Shown here: positions 46,459-58,220 of the stretch, one piece after another
How the letters are laid out: every line of letters starts with the position of its first letter
Position numbering within the stretch: the stretch's first letter is position 1
Assembly: GCF_963082655.1 (NCBI RefSeq)
Contig: NC_081554.1
Location: 97,036,245-97,100,244, forward strand
Source of the DNA: Stomoxys calcitrans
Lineage: Eukaryota; Arthropoda; Insecta; Diptera; Muscidae
DNA: 64,000 nt
Direction: 5' to 3'
Position numbers and translations under genes: made by a program
Notes under the pieces: model-generated
What the model was told of the DNA's origin: nothing
Databases searched by the model: none
The model's input: the letters and a program-made list of their open reading frames with translations, nothing else

Positions 46459-46476
46459 TAGCGCCCGAGCAGGGAT
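46459..46476 (+). other. Primer-binding site, tRNA-Lys type
   Basis: TAGCGCCCGAGCAGGGAT, one base after the LTR end. It matches the complement of the tRNA-Lys 3' end used by lentiviruses and Osvaldo-like elements at 15 of 18 positions, by comparison from memory. It would prime minus-strand DNA synthesis. It supports orientation and the right LTR boundary. Confidence 0.65.
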
Positions 46477-46735
46477 AGTGGAGTGTGCAAACAATAGCTA
46501 CACTAAGAGAAATTTGTTAGTAAAAACGACAAAAATGTTTGCTACAATAGCAGAGAGTGTGCTGAAAAAGAGCCAGCAGTAATTTTTTGCACCGTATCTG
46601 TCATTTTACAATGTTTTCCAACTTTCTACAATTTGCAAAATTTTCGAATAAATTGAAATAATAACAAACAAAATAACTACTACTATTTATGCTTTTAAAC
46701 AAAAAATGAACCCCTAAATTGGCGAATTTTTTGTT
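46477..46735. other. Leader remnant and unassigned DNA
   Basis: The first 100 bp are probably the untranslated leader of the LTR element. No gag start could be found. The remainder is AT-rich. Confidence 0.35.
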
Positions 46736-47148
46736 ATTATATAGCAAATGTCGTTGTATAAAATTGCAGCCAAATCGGATGATAATAATGACCTCTAGAG
46801 GCACAAGATGACAAGATTCAAGGTCGGCTTAAATGGCAGCTATATCAGGTTATGGACCGATTTAAACCATATTTAACGCATTTGTTGGTAGTTATACAAG
46901 AACAAGTTATGCAAAATTTCAGCCAATTCGGATAAGAATTGCGCACTCTAGTGGCTCAAGAAGTCAAGACCCCAGACTAGTTTGTATGACAGCTATATCA
47001 GATTATGAACCGATTTGAACCATGCACAGTTGTTGGAAGTCATTACAGAACACCTCATCCAAAATTTGCGCCCTCTAGTGGCTTAAGAAGTCAAGATGCA
47101 AGATCGGTTTGTATCGCAGCTATATAAAAACATGGACCGATATGACCC
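46736..47148 (+). repeat. Family A fragment, plus orientation
   Basis: Three 153-bp type units ('gaaccgatttgaaccatgca', 'gcgcactctagtggctcaag'). Stops at about 47148 where a minus-strand copy begins, giving a head-to-head junction. Confidence 0.65.
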
Positions 47149-48182
47149 ATTTTCTTGACTTCTTGAGCCTCTAGAGTGCGCAATTCTTATCCGATTTGAA
47201 TGAAATTTTGCACGACGTATTTTGTTATGATATCCAACAATTGTGCCAAGTATGGTTCAAATCGGTCCATAACCTGATATAGCTGCCATATAAATCGATC
47301 TGGGATCTTGACTTCTCGAACCTCTAGAGGGCGCAATTCTTATTCGATTTGAATGAAATTTTGCACGACGTGTTTTGGTATGATATCCAACAATTGTGCA
47401 AAGTATGGTATAAATCGGTCCATAACCTGATATAGCTGCCATATAAACCGATCTTGGGTCTTGACTTCTTGAACCTCTAGAAGGCGCAAATCTTATCCGA
47501 TTGGAATGAAATTTTGCACGACGTATTTTGTTATGATATCCAACAATTTTGCCAAGTATGGTTCAAATCGGTTCATAATCTGGTATAGCTGTCATATAAA
47601 CCGATCTTGGGTCTTGACTTCTTGAGCCTCTAGAGGGCACAATTATCGTCCGATTTAACTAAAATTTTGCACGTAGTGTTTTGGTATTACTTTCAACAAC
47701 TATGCTAAGTATGATTCAAATCGGTTCATAATCTGGTATAGCTGTCATATAAACCGATCTTGGATCTTGACTTCTTGAGCCAAGTGATGGCGCAATTCTC
47801 ATCCGATTTGGCTGAAATTTTGTACAAGGCCTTCTCTCATGACCTTCAATATACGTGTCTAGTATGGTCTGAATCGATCAATAGCTTGATACAGCTCCCA
47901 TATAAACCTATCTCCCGATTTTGCTTCTTGAGCCCTTACAAGGCGCAATTTTTATCCGAATGAACTGAAATATTACACAATGACTTCTACAATGTCAATC
48001 AGCATTCAATTATGGTCCAAATCGGACTATAACTTGATATAGCTCCAATAGGATAACAGTTCTTATTCAATTATTATTATTTGTCTAAAAAGAGATACCG
48101 CGCATAGAACTCGACAAATGCGATCAATGGTGGAGGGTATATAAGATTCGGCCCGGCCGAACTTAGCACGCTCTTACTTGTT
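47149..48182 (-). mobile_element. Family A element, palindrome end present
   Basis: Six or so units in minus orientation, several at 153-bp spacing ('aaccgatcttgggtcttgac'). Ends 'atggtggagggtatataaga', palindrome (cggcccggccgaac) and ACTTGTT. The far end is replaced by the inverted fragment at 46736-47148. Confidence 0.8.
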
Positions 48183-48189
48183 CAAGTTC

Positions 48190-48590
48190 TTTGAATGAGT
48201 TTTTCAAATATTTATGAGCAACATCAAATTATTGACCGATACTTGTCATGCCGTACAAGTCATAGAAAAATAATAACCTCCAAAATTTCAAGCAAATCGA
48301 GTAATAATTACGCCCTCAAGAGGCTCAGAAAGTCAAACTGGGAGATTGGTTTATATGGCAGCTATATCAGGTTATGAACCGATTTATATCATACTTGCCA
48401 CAGTTTTTGGAAGTCATACCAAAACGACATATGCAAAATTTTTGCACCTGGATAAGAATTGCGCCATCTAGGACTTGCGCCGTCTAGAACGACAAATGCA
48501 AAATTTTTGCGCCGTCTAGGTCTCAGCAAGTCAAATCGATTCATATGACAACTATATAAGAATATGGACTGATTTAGACCATGGTTAGCT
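48190..48590 (+). repeat. Family A element, left piece split by a LINE
   Basis: Plus-strand units running to 'atggactgatttagaccatgg', where the LOA-like LINE begins. The matching right piece resumes at 51209, after the LINE. A local duplication ('gcgccatctaggacttgcgc', 'acgacaaatgcaaaattttt') occurs near 48460-48510. Confidence 0.65.
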
Positions 48591-49690
48591 TAGGTTTAAG
48601 TGGCATCAGACTCACGTAGACGTTTTCGTCCATTGTGATACCACAGGAATAGAAGAACGAAGATGCCTTTTAGTTCCTACCTTTGAACCATCCAGATCGC
48701 TTTAAAAGCCCAAAAACTTGCGAATGTTCACATCCGCTTAATTAGGTTCTCAAAGAAATGAGAACCTAAAATGGAACACCTTTTGACTGCCAGAGAAGGA
48801 CACACATACAGAAGGTGTTTTATAGTCTCTTCTTCTTCGATGTCCCTACAGCTTCTGCAAAAGTCGTTACTGACAACCTTCAGTCTGTCAGCATGTTTTC
48901 CGATAAGACAGTGCCCTGGCATGACGGACACAATGACTGAGATGACTGTTCAAGCCAGTAACAGCAAAGCGGTAGACCTCTTCAAGTCTAGATTAGGCCA
49001 CATAGTTTTGGAATACAGCCCCCTCTTTGCGACCATTTATCATTCATTGTCTTTCTGATCTGGTCCTGAAAACTTAACTTACATGTAGCTGGAGGCATAC
49101 CCACAGATTCCAGTATCCCTGGAATGTGTAGGGTAGTTCCTAGTCTCGCAAGTTCGTCCGCTTTACAATTCCCTGGGATATCTCTGCGGCCCGGCCTCCA
49201 CAATTTGTAACTGTTCAACGATTTCGTTCAGAGATCTGGGACAGTCGAGGGCGGTTTTTGTGTTCAGAAATACGTTCTCCAGGGATTTAATGGCTGCCTG
49301 GTTGTCTGAGAAGATTATCGTCGTTATGACATTATATCTTAGCCATTCCACCGCTACCTTAATTGCAAGGATTGATACACACTGCAGTGGTTGGGTAACC
49401 TTTACGATATGACCTGTTCAAGATATTTAGAGCACACCCAAAGGCCACCTGGTCATTTAGATTGGAACCGTCCGTAAAGAAGTATTTGTAACTTCTAGTA
49501 CCAGGGATATTCAAGTCTAAATTAGGTGTAACATTAAACTCAGTGCATCAGATGTTGTCGCCCATCCTTTGGATCTGGCTGCGTATTGAAAAGTAGGTGT
49601 ACTCTTTAGGCGCTGTCCACCGGACCACAACACCATAAAGCATTAAAGATATGACAACTGCAGTACATACTATATATATATACTATAAGT
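48590..49690 (-). pseudogene. LOA-like LINE 3' part: RNase H and tail (second copy)
   Basis: Minus-strand remnant. The RNase H start 'FFTDGSNLNDQVAFGC' lies near 49495-49440, and 'FSDNQAAIKSLENVFLN' near 49305-49255. Next are 'RRDIPGNCKADELARLGTTL' near 49190-49130 and a zinc-knuckle-like 'CRSCRDIEEEETIKHLLYVC' near 48855-48795. It ends in a 3' terminal block with AACCTAAGCTAACC character near 48590. Frameshifts and stops break it throughout. Its 5' edge repeats RT-thumb sequence already present in the neighbouring copy, and an internal deletion joins that to RNase H, so it is a distinct fragment. RT plus RNase H and this motif set fit the LOA clade. Confidence 0.75.
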
Positions 49691-51208
49691 AGTGGTACAT
49701 TACTTTTTATCAAAAAGCGGCTCAGGTAGGGTGTAATCCACACTGCCTGGAACATTGGAAATTGTATCAAGGATAACATAGTGTCCGTAGCAGCCACATG
49801 ACCAAAGAGAATGCTCCCTTAGCCTCACGGCAGTGGTCGCAGCAATTTGTCTGGCCACAATGTATATACAGTGCACCAGATGGTGTCGTCCTCAGGGCGG
49901 CTGTGATGCATAAACAAGCCATCCTTTGGATCCCGTTGAGTGTTGAACAGTAGGTGGGCTTTTGAAGCGTCATATACTATACCACAACGCCATATAGCAC
50001 TATAGGTCTGACTACTGCAGTATATACCCAATGCATGACGCGCAGTCTAAACCCTGAACATTTGCCAATGGCTCTCTTCCAAAATATTGGATTTGAAGTT
50101 CAATTTCCTGTCCAGCAAAACACACAGGAATTTTGTGCTTTCTGTAAATGGAACATTCTCTCCTTCCAAGGAGACAGGTGCCACTGTAGGCAACTCGTAT
50201 ATCCTGCTGAAAAGTACTACTTCTGTCTTGCACGGATTTACACCTAGACCATTTTCGGTAGCCCACTTCGCTCTTGCACGTAGAGCTTCTTGAAGTGTAT
50301 CTCTTAGAGTGCTGGGAAACTTTCCCCTAACCGCAATTGCTACATCATTAGCATTCGCGACAATTTTTTCACCTTTATCTTCCAGAGACAATAATATATT
50401 GTTAATGGCTAGATTCCAAAGTAGCGGAGAACGTACATCTCCTTGAGGTGTTCCTCTATTGGCCCATCTATTTAGATCCACAGATCCCAAACCTGATGTA
50501 ATGCATCTTTTAGTGAGTAAGTTATTAATAAACTTTCTTATGGTAGAGTTGATCCCAAGAAACTCCAACTCCTTCATGATTGACGGTTTTACATTATTGG
50601 AAGTAAATGAGCTGTGTCAAGAAATGCTACCATTGTATATTCCTTGACAGCGAGAAAACCCTCTATGTAGCCGACTAGGTCGTGAAGGGCTGTTTCAGTG
50701 GATTTGTCTTTACTATATGTATGATGCTGCCGCGACAGGCGATCTCCAAGGTTCTTCGCCTTAATATATGTTTCTATCAACCTTTCAAGAGTCTTCAGCA
50801 TAAAGGATGACAGACTAATAGGACGAAAATCGTTCGCCTTCGTGTGGTAAGGTTTTCCTGCTTTGGGAATGAAAATGACCTTCGTGTCGCTCCATCCCAA
50901 AGGTATATACATATGACATGCTGATACAAGCAGAGTATATCTCCCTAAGCCAAAGAACCAGTCTATCAGACACAGCTTGTAATTCAACCATTGAGACATC
51001 ATCAGGGCCTGGCGACTTAAAGAAGTCGAAACTTCTTATCGCCCAGAGGATTTTCGACTCAGACACAATTTCCGTCATAATCTCCGACGAATGCAAACCA
51101 GTGACAACCTCTTCTGGCGCAACGTTGTCCATTGGAGAATTTCCCGGGAAATGTGTATCAATGAGTAGTTCTAGTGTTTCCTCACTAGACATCGCTCATA
51201 CATTCTCT
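49690..51208 (-). pseudogene. LOA-like LINE reverse transcriptase (first copy), inactive
   Basis: Minus-strand RT in at least three frames. From 5': 'FFKSPGPDDVSMVELQAV' near 51025-50975, 'DTKVIFIPKAGKPYHTKAND' near 50895-50835 and 'FRPISLSSFMLKTLERLIE' next. Motif A 'VAFLD' near 50630 is followed by a frameshift, with 'NNVKPSIMKELEFLG' continuing in the new frame. Then come 'RGTPQGDVRSPLLWNLAINN' (50457-50398) and the catalytic loop, which reads NAND (50355-50344) instead of YADD, so one metal-binding Asp is lost. The thumb and the 'AALRTTPSGALY' block follow to about 49850. No endonuclease domain is present at the 5' end. Confidence 0.85.
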
Positions 51209-51432
51209 ACAGTTATAGGAAGTATTTGTGCAAAATTTTAAGCGCTAAGCTAAATTCCTTCGAAAGTTAGCGTGCTTTCGACAGACAGACTGACGGAAAT
51301 GACAAGATTGACTAAAAATGTCATGACGTTCAAAAATATATATATACTTTATGGGGTCTTAGACGAATATTTCGAGATGTTACAAGCAGAACGATGAAAT
51401 TAGTATACCCCATCCTATGGTGGACGGTATAA
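51209..51432 (+). repeat. Family A element, right piece split by a LINE
   Basis: Resumes family A at 'ataggaagtatttgtgcaaa' and runs through 'gaaagttagcgtgctttcg', 'gacagacagactgacgg' and 'atatatatatactttatggg' to 'cctatggtggacggtata'. With 48190-48590 it makes one element interrupted by the LINE copies. Confidence 0.7.
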
Positions 51433-51686
51433 AAAGAAGAAATAGAAGGGCTTAACTTGACTTGGTAAGAAAACATTTCAAGCAATGGAATCAAGCCAAA
51501 GCAACATGAATGAATTTGAATCGCTTAACTTGCAGCATTCAGCTTTGTTTTGTTTCTGCTGCATTCACTTTGCTTTTTCACTGCGGCTCGCTATAGTCAA
51601 ACGAAAGCATTAGAAAAGCATTTCTAGTTATTTGGTACGTTTTTCATTTTTTACATTTTAACCAATAGGCGCATCTTCTTATATAT

Positions 51687-52633
51687 AACAAGTAAAAAGG
51701 CGTTAAGTTCGGCCGGGCCGAACTTTGGATACCCACTACCTCGGGTTTATATGTAAACCACCTTTCGTCAAAATCCGGTGCAAAATTCATGCCTATCAAT
51801 ATATGTTCCGATTTGGACCAAATACTAAAAAGTAAAAGTAATTGTTCAATTGCATATATCAAAATATTGGTCTTTTTAGTAGTTTACCTAAAAATAAACC
51901 GATCTGAACCATATACGACACGGATATCGAAAAGCATAACATAAGTCAGCCTGTCAAATTTCAGTGAAATCGGATTAAAAATGAGCCTTTTATGGGGCCA
52001 AGACTTTAAATAGAGAGATCGGTCTATATGGCAGCTATATGCAAATCTTGATCGATCTCGACCAAATTGCAGAAATATGTGGAGGGGCTTAACTTAACTC
52101 TTTGTCCCAAATTTCGACAATAAATGCGCCTTTTATGCGCCCAAAACATTAAATCGAGAGATCGGTAAATATGGCAGCTATATCCAAATCTGGACCGATC
52201 TGTACGATAATGCAGAAGTATATTAAGGGGCTTAACTTAACTCACTGTCCCAAATTTCGGCGACATCGGACAATAAATGCCCCATTAATGGGCCTAAGAC
52301 CCTAAATCGGCGGATCGGTCTATATGGCAGCTATATCCAAATCTAAACCGATCTGAGCCAAATTGACGAAGGATGTCGATGGGCCTAACACAACTCATTG
52401 TCCCAAATTTCAGCAAAATCGGATAATCTGTGCAAAGTTTCAGCTCAATATCTGTATTTTTGAAGACTGTAGCGTGATTTCAACAGACAGACGGACGGAC
52501 AAGACCAGATCGTCTTAGATTTTTACGCTGATCAAGAATATATATACTTTATAGGGTCGGAAATGGATATTTCGATGTGTTGCAAACGGAATGACAAAAT
52601 GAATATACCCCCATCCTTCGGTGGTGGGTATAA
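51687..52633 (+). mobile_element. Family B element, full length
   Basis: Both ends intact: AACAAGTAAAA, palindrome (gttcggccgggccgaac), 'tacccactacctcgg'; and 'gacagacggacggacaag', 'aagaatatatatactttata', 'cggtggtgggtata'. Four units of about 120-130 bp contain 'gagatcggtctatatggcag'. Well preserved. Confidence 0.85.
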
Positions 52634-52875
52634 AAATCAATTTGTGTTTGTTTGTGTGTTCCTTATAGACTCAAAAACGGCTGAACCGATTTTCTTGAAA
52701 TTTTAACGGATGGTTCATAATAGGGTACTAAATTTTTTTATATCTGAACGGGGGGCGGACCCTCCCCCTTATTCTAATTTTCAGACGCGCCAGATCTTGA
52801 TGGTGGGTGGTGCGATTTAAGCGAAATTTTGTGTGTGGTATCCAAATTTCGGATGGGATGCCTGGGGGGCATCCC
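52634..52875 (+). repeat. Family D head fragment
   Basis: 'tttgtgtttgtttgtgtgtt', 'gactcaaaaacggctgaacc' and 'ggcggaccctcccccttatt' mark the D head; it stops after the first unit. It abuts the family B end directly, as the D-type head also does after the B copy at 11145-12022. Confidence 0.7.
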
Positions 52876-53878
52876 TAGGGGGGTACCTAGGTATAACATA
52901 CCCATATAAAAATCACCGGTCATATGGATAATCAGTGGGCTCACTGGTTACTGAAAACTGGTGAAATCGCCAGTTTGGAACCGGTTCAAAGATCTGCAAG
53001 GTTGTTCGTGTTTAGAAGTCGCAGTTTAGCAGCTAGTTTTCTTTTTTTTTTCATTTGATCTAAAATTGCAAACGAAGCTAATTTGTATGTGCTGTTGCTA
53101 TGTTAAAATGAGCAATTTAAACCCGCGATGGTTCGTTTAAGGAAATAAAATTGCACAAAGATTATATAAAGTAAAGCTTTTAAATATAATTATTACAATT
53201 GGCCATTCGTATACACCTTCCCAAGAGAAAATCGGTCGGTAGACAGCTACCGATAGGCCGCTTTCCCATTATGGACAAAATGTTATCATATCGTGAAATG
53301 GTATCGAGGGTCATAAACAACTTACAGTTGCAAATTTCGTTGGTATCGGTTCATATATGCAGTTATAGCGAAATGTCTTTCGATCTAAGTCGAATTCGTC
53401 AGCGACGTCTACACCGAAAGAAAAATTGAGCAAACCCGTAAATTAATACCATTTATATCACAGGTATTTTTTTGGAACAAATTTACTATGAACACCGTTA
53501 GCATCAATTTTTCGTTCGGTGTTTTGGTCAATGTTGCAAAAGATATACGTAAATGTTCAAAGTCTTAAAAGTCTCCACCCAGTGCTCCTTTTCAGACCAC
53601 TACAGGATAGGTTATAAGGTTGAGCACGTAATAGGAAGAGAAGGTATAGAGAAACCTCACTGAAAGAGGAGCACATGCAGGGGCTTGGGTCCCCTGTGGG
53701 TTTATATTAGACGCAAGGGAACTGTCTGCAGTTGGTAAGTTTTATAAACCCATTCTACGTCCATTTCAAGTATGGTAGACATACATATCTAATTTTCAGA
53801 CATATACGTAGATATGATTTTCAGTATGACAACCATATGGTTATTACTTCTTATAAATGTTGGTTTTTATTTTATTTT
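52876..53878. other. Low-repeat DNA, one 76-codon frame
   Basis: The plus-strand frame 53199-53429 encodes a basic peptide ending SRIRQRRLHRKKN. No domain is recognised and the exon borders are unclear, so it is not called as a gene. The rest holds nothing. Confidence 0.35.
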
Positions 53879-54826
53879 TATGCCCTCCACCATAGGATGG
53901 GGGGTATACTAATTTCGTCATTCCGTTTGTAACTACTCGAAATATTCGTCTAAGACCCCATAAAGTCGATCGATCTAGCCATGTCCGTCCGTCCGTCTGT
54001 TTGTCGAAAGCACGCTAACTTCTGAAGGAGTAAAGCTAGCCGCTTGAAATTTTGCACAAATATTTCGTGTTAGTGTAGGTCGGTTGGTATTGTAAATGGG
54101 CCATATCGGTCCATGTTTTGATATAGCTTCCATATAAACCGATCTTGGGTCTTGACTTCTTCAGCCTCTAGAGTGCCCAATTCTTATCCGATTGGGATGA
54201 AATTTTGCGCGACGTGTTTTGTTATAATATGCAACAACTGCGCCAAGTATGGTTCGAATCGGTATAGAACCTGATATAGCTGTCATATAAACCGATCTTG
54301 GGTCTTGACTTCTTGAGATTCTAGAGTGCGCAATTCTTATCCGATTGGAATGAAATTTTGCACGAAGTATTTTGTTATGATATCCAACAAGTGTGCCAAG
54401 TATGATTCACATCGGTCCATAACCTGATATAGCTGTCATATAAACAGATCTGGGGACTTGACTTCTTGAGCTTCTTGAGGGCGCAATTCCTATCCGATTG
54501 GAATGAAATATTGCACGACGTATTTTGTTATGATATCCAACAACTGTGCCAAGTATGGTTCAAATCGGTTCATAACCTGAAATAGCTGACATATAAACAC
54601 ATATGGGATCTTGACTTCTTGAGCCTCTTGAGGTCGCAATAATTATCCGATTTGCCATTTTACACAGGTCTCCAACATGTAATAATATAATAATAGCAGA
54701 GCAAATCTTTTCTTATATCCTTTTTTGCCTAAGAAGAGATGCCGGGAGAAGAACTCGGCAAATGCGATCCATGGTGGAGGGTATGTAAGATTCGGCCCGG
54801 CCGAACTTAGCACGCTTTTACTTGTT
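53879..54826 (-). mobile_element. Family A element, full length
   Basis: Starts TATGCCCTCCACCATAGG, 'gtccgtccgtctgtttgtcg', then four units at about 150-bp spacing ('aaaccgatcttgggtcttga'). Then 'cctaagaagagatgccggga', 'atggtggagggtatgtaaga', palindrome and ACTTGTT. It is more diverged than copies 1 and 2 and has lost the unit nearest the palindrome end. Confidence 0.85.
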
Positions 54827-56086
54827 GTATTTGTTTTTAAAATGATCAGCTCTCCCAAGAGATCCTTTATAGTTGTCTAGTGTGTGCAACAGAAACAGTC
54901 ACAAAGAGGAGGGAATTGATTCATTTGATATTCATATTTATGGCATAATCGCTCCTTGTAATGAAATTTGTTTTTGTAGTGGCATATCACGACATCATTT
55001 CCAGGCGATACGTTTGTAAATGAGTGTGTTGGATAAACATTGTCGTTTCTTGTCCATATCCGGTGGAAGACAAATGAACAAACATCTAAATTGTAACTGT
55101 CTGCGGTTGTTGTTTTCGTTTGTTGGCCATCCGCTACACAATCTGGATTGCATACGCTCCATTTCGCTTCATTGCAAATAAACCGAGAGAACATACCACC
55201 ATTTGCAAATTCTCGGTTTACTCTGTAGCTTCACAATCCTTTTTTTCTTTTTTTTTTTTTTTTGGTCCTGCTTAAAAGCAAATATTTCTCATTGGTGACC
55301 AGCAGCACATCACCCCAACTGAAGGACAAACCGAAAAAGACGGTTAAAGTGGAAACGGAAACAAGGGTAAACATTGCTTCCTAATACGTCTGCTGGCGAT
55401 GATTCAGTGAACGGACCACGAAATGAAAGAAGCGCTGGGTGAAAACAGGATTTATTTGTCAATAAAATGTCTGCATGCAGTGGTTGAAGGAGTGTTGAAA
55501 AAATGAGCAAATAACTCGAATAGGTGGACGAATGGCGGGATGTATACAGATTTTCACATACGCACAATCAAGGAACGAACATATGTCCATAATTCGTCAT
55601 AATATTTATCAAGCACTGGTGGTCTGTAGAGAAGCGTAACCACAAGCAGTGCATATTGCTGTAGTTCGATACAAAACACTGCTGAAAGGATGTCGCCGAA
55701 TGAGTGGTGAGCATATATTCATGGAGAAAGTAGCCGTTCATTTGTATTTTAAAGGATTACATTGTTTTCGCTCCAACAACTTAAGCCAACACAAGAACAA
55801 TTCTACGAAATTTAATGATTTCTTCGAAAATAACCAATACAAAGCTTTATTGCTGGAAAAACTGGGTCAATTTAACAATGCAAAAATAAATGGAGTGAAA
55901 AACATTGAAAATAAAACAAAACAGGGAGAGAGGATTTGTTATTCAGCCATTACTCGAAATGGAGTTCCGTTAAACATCTGTGTTGTATCAAACATTTAAC
56001 GGATTTCTTATTTAACTATTGCTCGCGATAGGTTTTCGGGAATCCTCAATAAGCTTGTCGATAGATGCACTAGCATTTAAAGTTTT
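54827..56086. other. Low-repeat DNA with unassigned frames
   Basis: Minus frames at 54877-55194 and 55310-55567 and a plus frame at 55649-55999 (about 98 codons from the first ATG, Lys/Asn-rich) have no recognised motif. A T-rich run is at 55241-55263. They may be chance frames in an intron or spacer. Confidence 0.3.
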
Positions 56087-56218
56087 TATACCCTCCACCA
56101 TAGGATGGGGGTATGCTAATTTCGTCATTTCGTTTATAACACCTCGAAATAAGACCCCTTAAAGTATATATATTATTGATCTAGCCATGTTCGTCCGTCT
56201 ATCTGTTGAAAGCACGCT
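56087..56218 (-). repeat. Family A far end, split by a LINE
   Basis: TATACCCTCCACCATAGG, 'gtcatttcgtttataac', 'gttcgtccgtctatctgttg' and 'aaagcacgct', where LINE sequence takes over. The element appears to resume at about 57287. Confidence 0.65.
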
Positions 56219-57286
56219 GCTGTCAGCAGACCCTCGTTCTCGATCTCAAGGGTCGTCTCAAAATCTCTTCCACTCCAGGTTTCCTATCGTCGGCGTGATA
56301 GTGTGACCTGCTCCTATCCTCTATCCATTCTCTCATCGCTATTGCTCAGATATCTAATTGGGTCTCCGCCTATGCCAAGACAACACGTTCTCTGTATCTG
56401 TTGTATTATTTTAATTTTTCACTTTTTCTGCACCGCAGTTTACCAAACAACTGTGGTTTAAGTGAGTATTGGTCTAATCACGCTCGTGTAGAGCCAGTGG
56501 ACTATCCTCGTATTCGGCCCCATGTTACATAGTTCCCAACATCTGTGGGCCATCTCAGTACGCTCCCGACCGTCACTCTTCCAGTTCACTTACAAGATCA
56601 CTGCTAAATATTAGATCTTGTCGGATATCAAAATCGTTCTGTTGAGGAAGGGGGTGCGTCTAATTAGCCCTCGTTCGTCTTTCTCTGGAACAGGCAGATA
56701 TCAGTTTTCTAGACCCCTAGGCTTTTAGCACCCCAGTCGTATGCCATCTCCAAGAACCTCTTGGCCTTTCTGCATAGTTGATTCGGACCCTTATTCTTTG
56801 AAAGTATTACAAATATCGTCTGCGTTATAATTTTATAATAATAGGTAACTTATGGTGGGCAGGAGTGATGATCATCTTTATGTCATGGGAACCACAATTA
56901 ATTCACTTGTTCATTTGCTTATGGTTTATCCAGTCTCTAAGGACTCGGTCCTGTCGGTACTGGTCTAAGGATTGGATCAATGTGACGGTCAGCACATTGT
57001 TAAAAGCCCCCTCGATGTCAATGCATACAGCCAATGTGTTCGTCTTGGCATCAAAGGAGTTTTCTATTTTATGCACAACCTCGTGCATGGCAGTCTTCCC
57101 TACTCCATGGTGTTGAGTGGAAAGGACGTATGACTTACAGGCTCGTGGGCCTTTGGTGACGCTTAACCAGCCTTGGGGGCTTGGGTATAAATAACACCTT
57201 TGCCTTCTGCCTGCTATGAAAATACCGGCCAGTTGGGGTTACAGCCAGTCCATCAACTTTTGTAGTAAAATAAAATGTTCGGGTAA
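56219..57286 (-). pseudogene. Decayed LINE, RT to RNase H region
   Basis: Minus-strand remnant of the same LINE family as 318-765. From 5': 'STQHHGVGKTAMHEVVHKIE' (about 57122-57063), then motif A in 'LAVCIDIEGAFNNV' (57035-56994, Asp kept). A worn catalytic loop reads NADD near 56826, followed by 'KSLGV..KTDICLFQRK' near 56725-56670. The segment matching the start of the RNase H part of 318-765 is at 56220-56320. Many stops. Confidence 0.7.
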
Positions 57287-57425
57287 GATTTTCAACAACC
57301 TTGCTAAGTACGGTCTAAATCAGTCCATAATCTGATAAAGCTCCCATATAAACCGATCTCCCGAATTAACGTCGCGATTTCTGATTTGACTGAAACTTTA
57401 TATTTATTCCAACATCCGTTTGCCT
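57287..57425 (-). repeat. Family A units after LINE insertion
   Basis: One worn unit ('ccttgctaagtacggtctaa', 'ctcccatataaaccgatctc'). Reads as the continuation of 56087-56218 beyond the LINE, though the lost DNA between makes this an inference. Confidence 0.5.
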
Positions 57426-58220
57426 GTATCATATTTATCGAGCCATGTGCACAACTTTCAGAGTTGCTTAATATGGCATGTCATATGACATATAAATGTC
57501 ACCTGATAGAACCTTTACTTTGAAAGATGTTCAATGCTAATGGTTGGTTCCTCATTAAAAGATTTTTGTCCTTAATAATAAGACGCAAAGTTAAGGATCT
57601 ATTTAAAAATCATTTCGCCAAAGGAATTGTGGATATGTTCAATGATTTGGCTCGAATCTTTAAAGTTGGTAGTCATGTCAATTTAAGTTGCATCACTGGT
57701 GCCGGCTCAAAACAACAAAAGAGATCTCTAGAGTAAATTAAATACCCAGCATTGACGAAAAAGGTCCTGTTGGTTTCCCAAAAGGATTGAACAATTGAAG
57801 CACAGAGCAATTGTATGTAGTAATGTAGTACAAATTGCTGACCTTGTCCATTGCCATTTGGAGTCATTGTTTACCATGTTTAAGTTAATTGATGCGTTAT
57901 GTTTAATTAAAGCACCCCAAAAATGATACGACCCAGTGACTTGGAGCAATGGAAAACAAAGGAATTCTCACCAAATGTCCAGTGCCCGAACAGTTGAAGA
58001 CAAATAAAAACGCAAAGTTTACCAAGTCTAAGTGAAAATAAAAGCGATTGTGTACCAAAGGACTTGTGTATGTACACCAACACAAACAACACCAGTCGTT
58101 AGCAATGGGTATGGTTGGTCGCACACTATCTACGCAGTGGGAAGTCATGTTCAGTTATTCCGACTTTCTTAATAAATTTCAAGTATTCAAAACTTTTTGG
58201 TTTTTGTGCGTATTTGTTTT
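57426..58220. other. Low-repeat DNA, nothing supported
   Basis: The plus frame 57527-57736 and overlapping minus frames at 57673-58148 lie on both strands of the same DNA and lack motifs. Confidence 0.35.
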
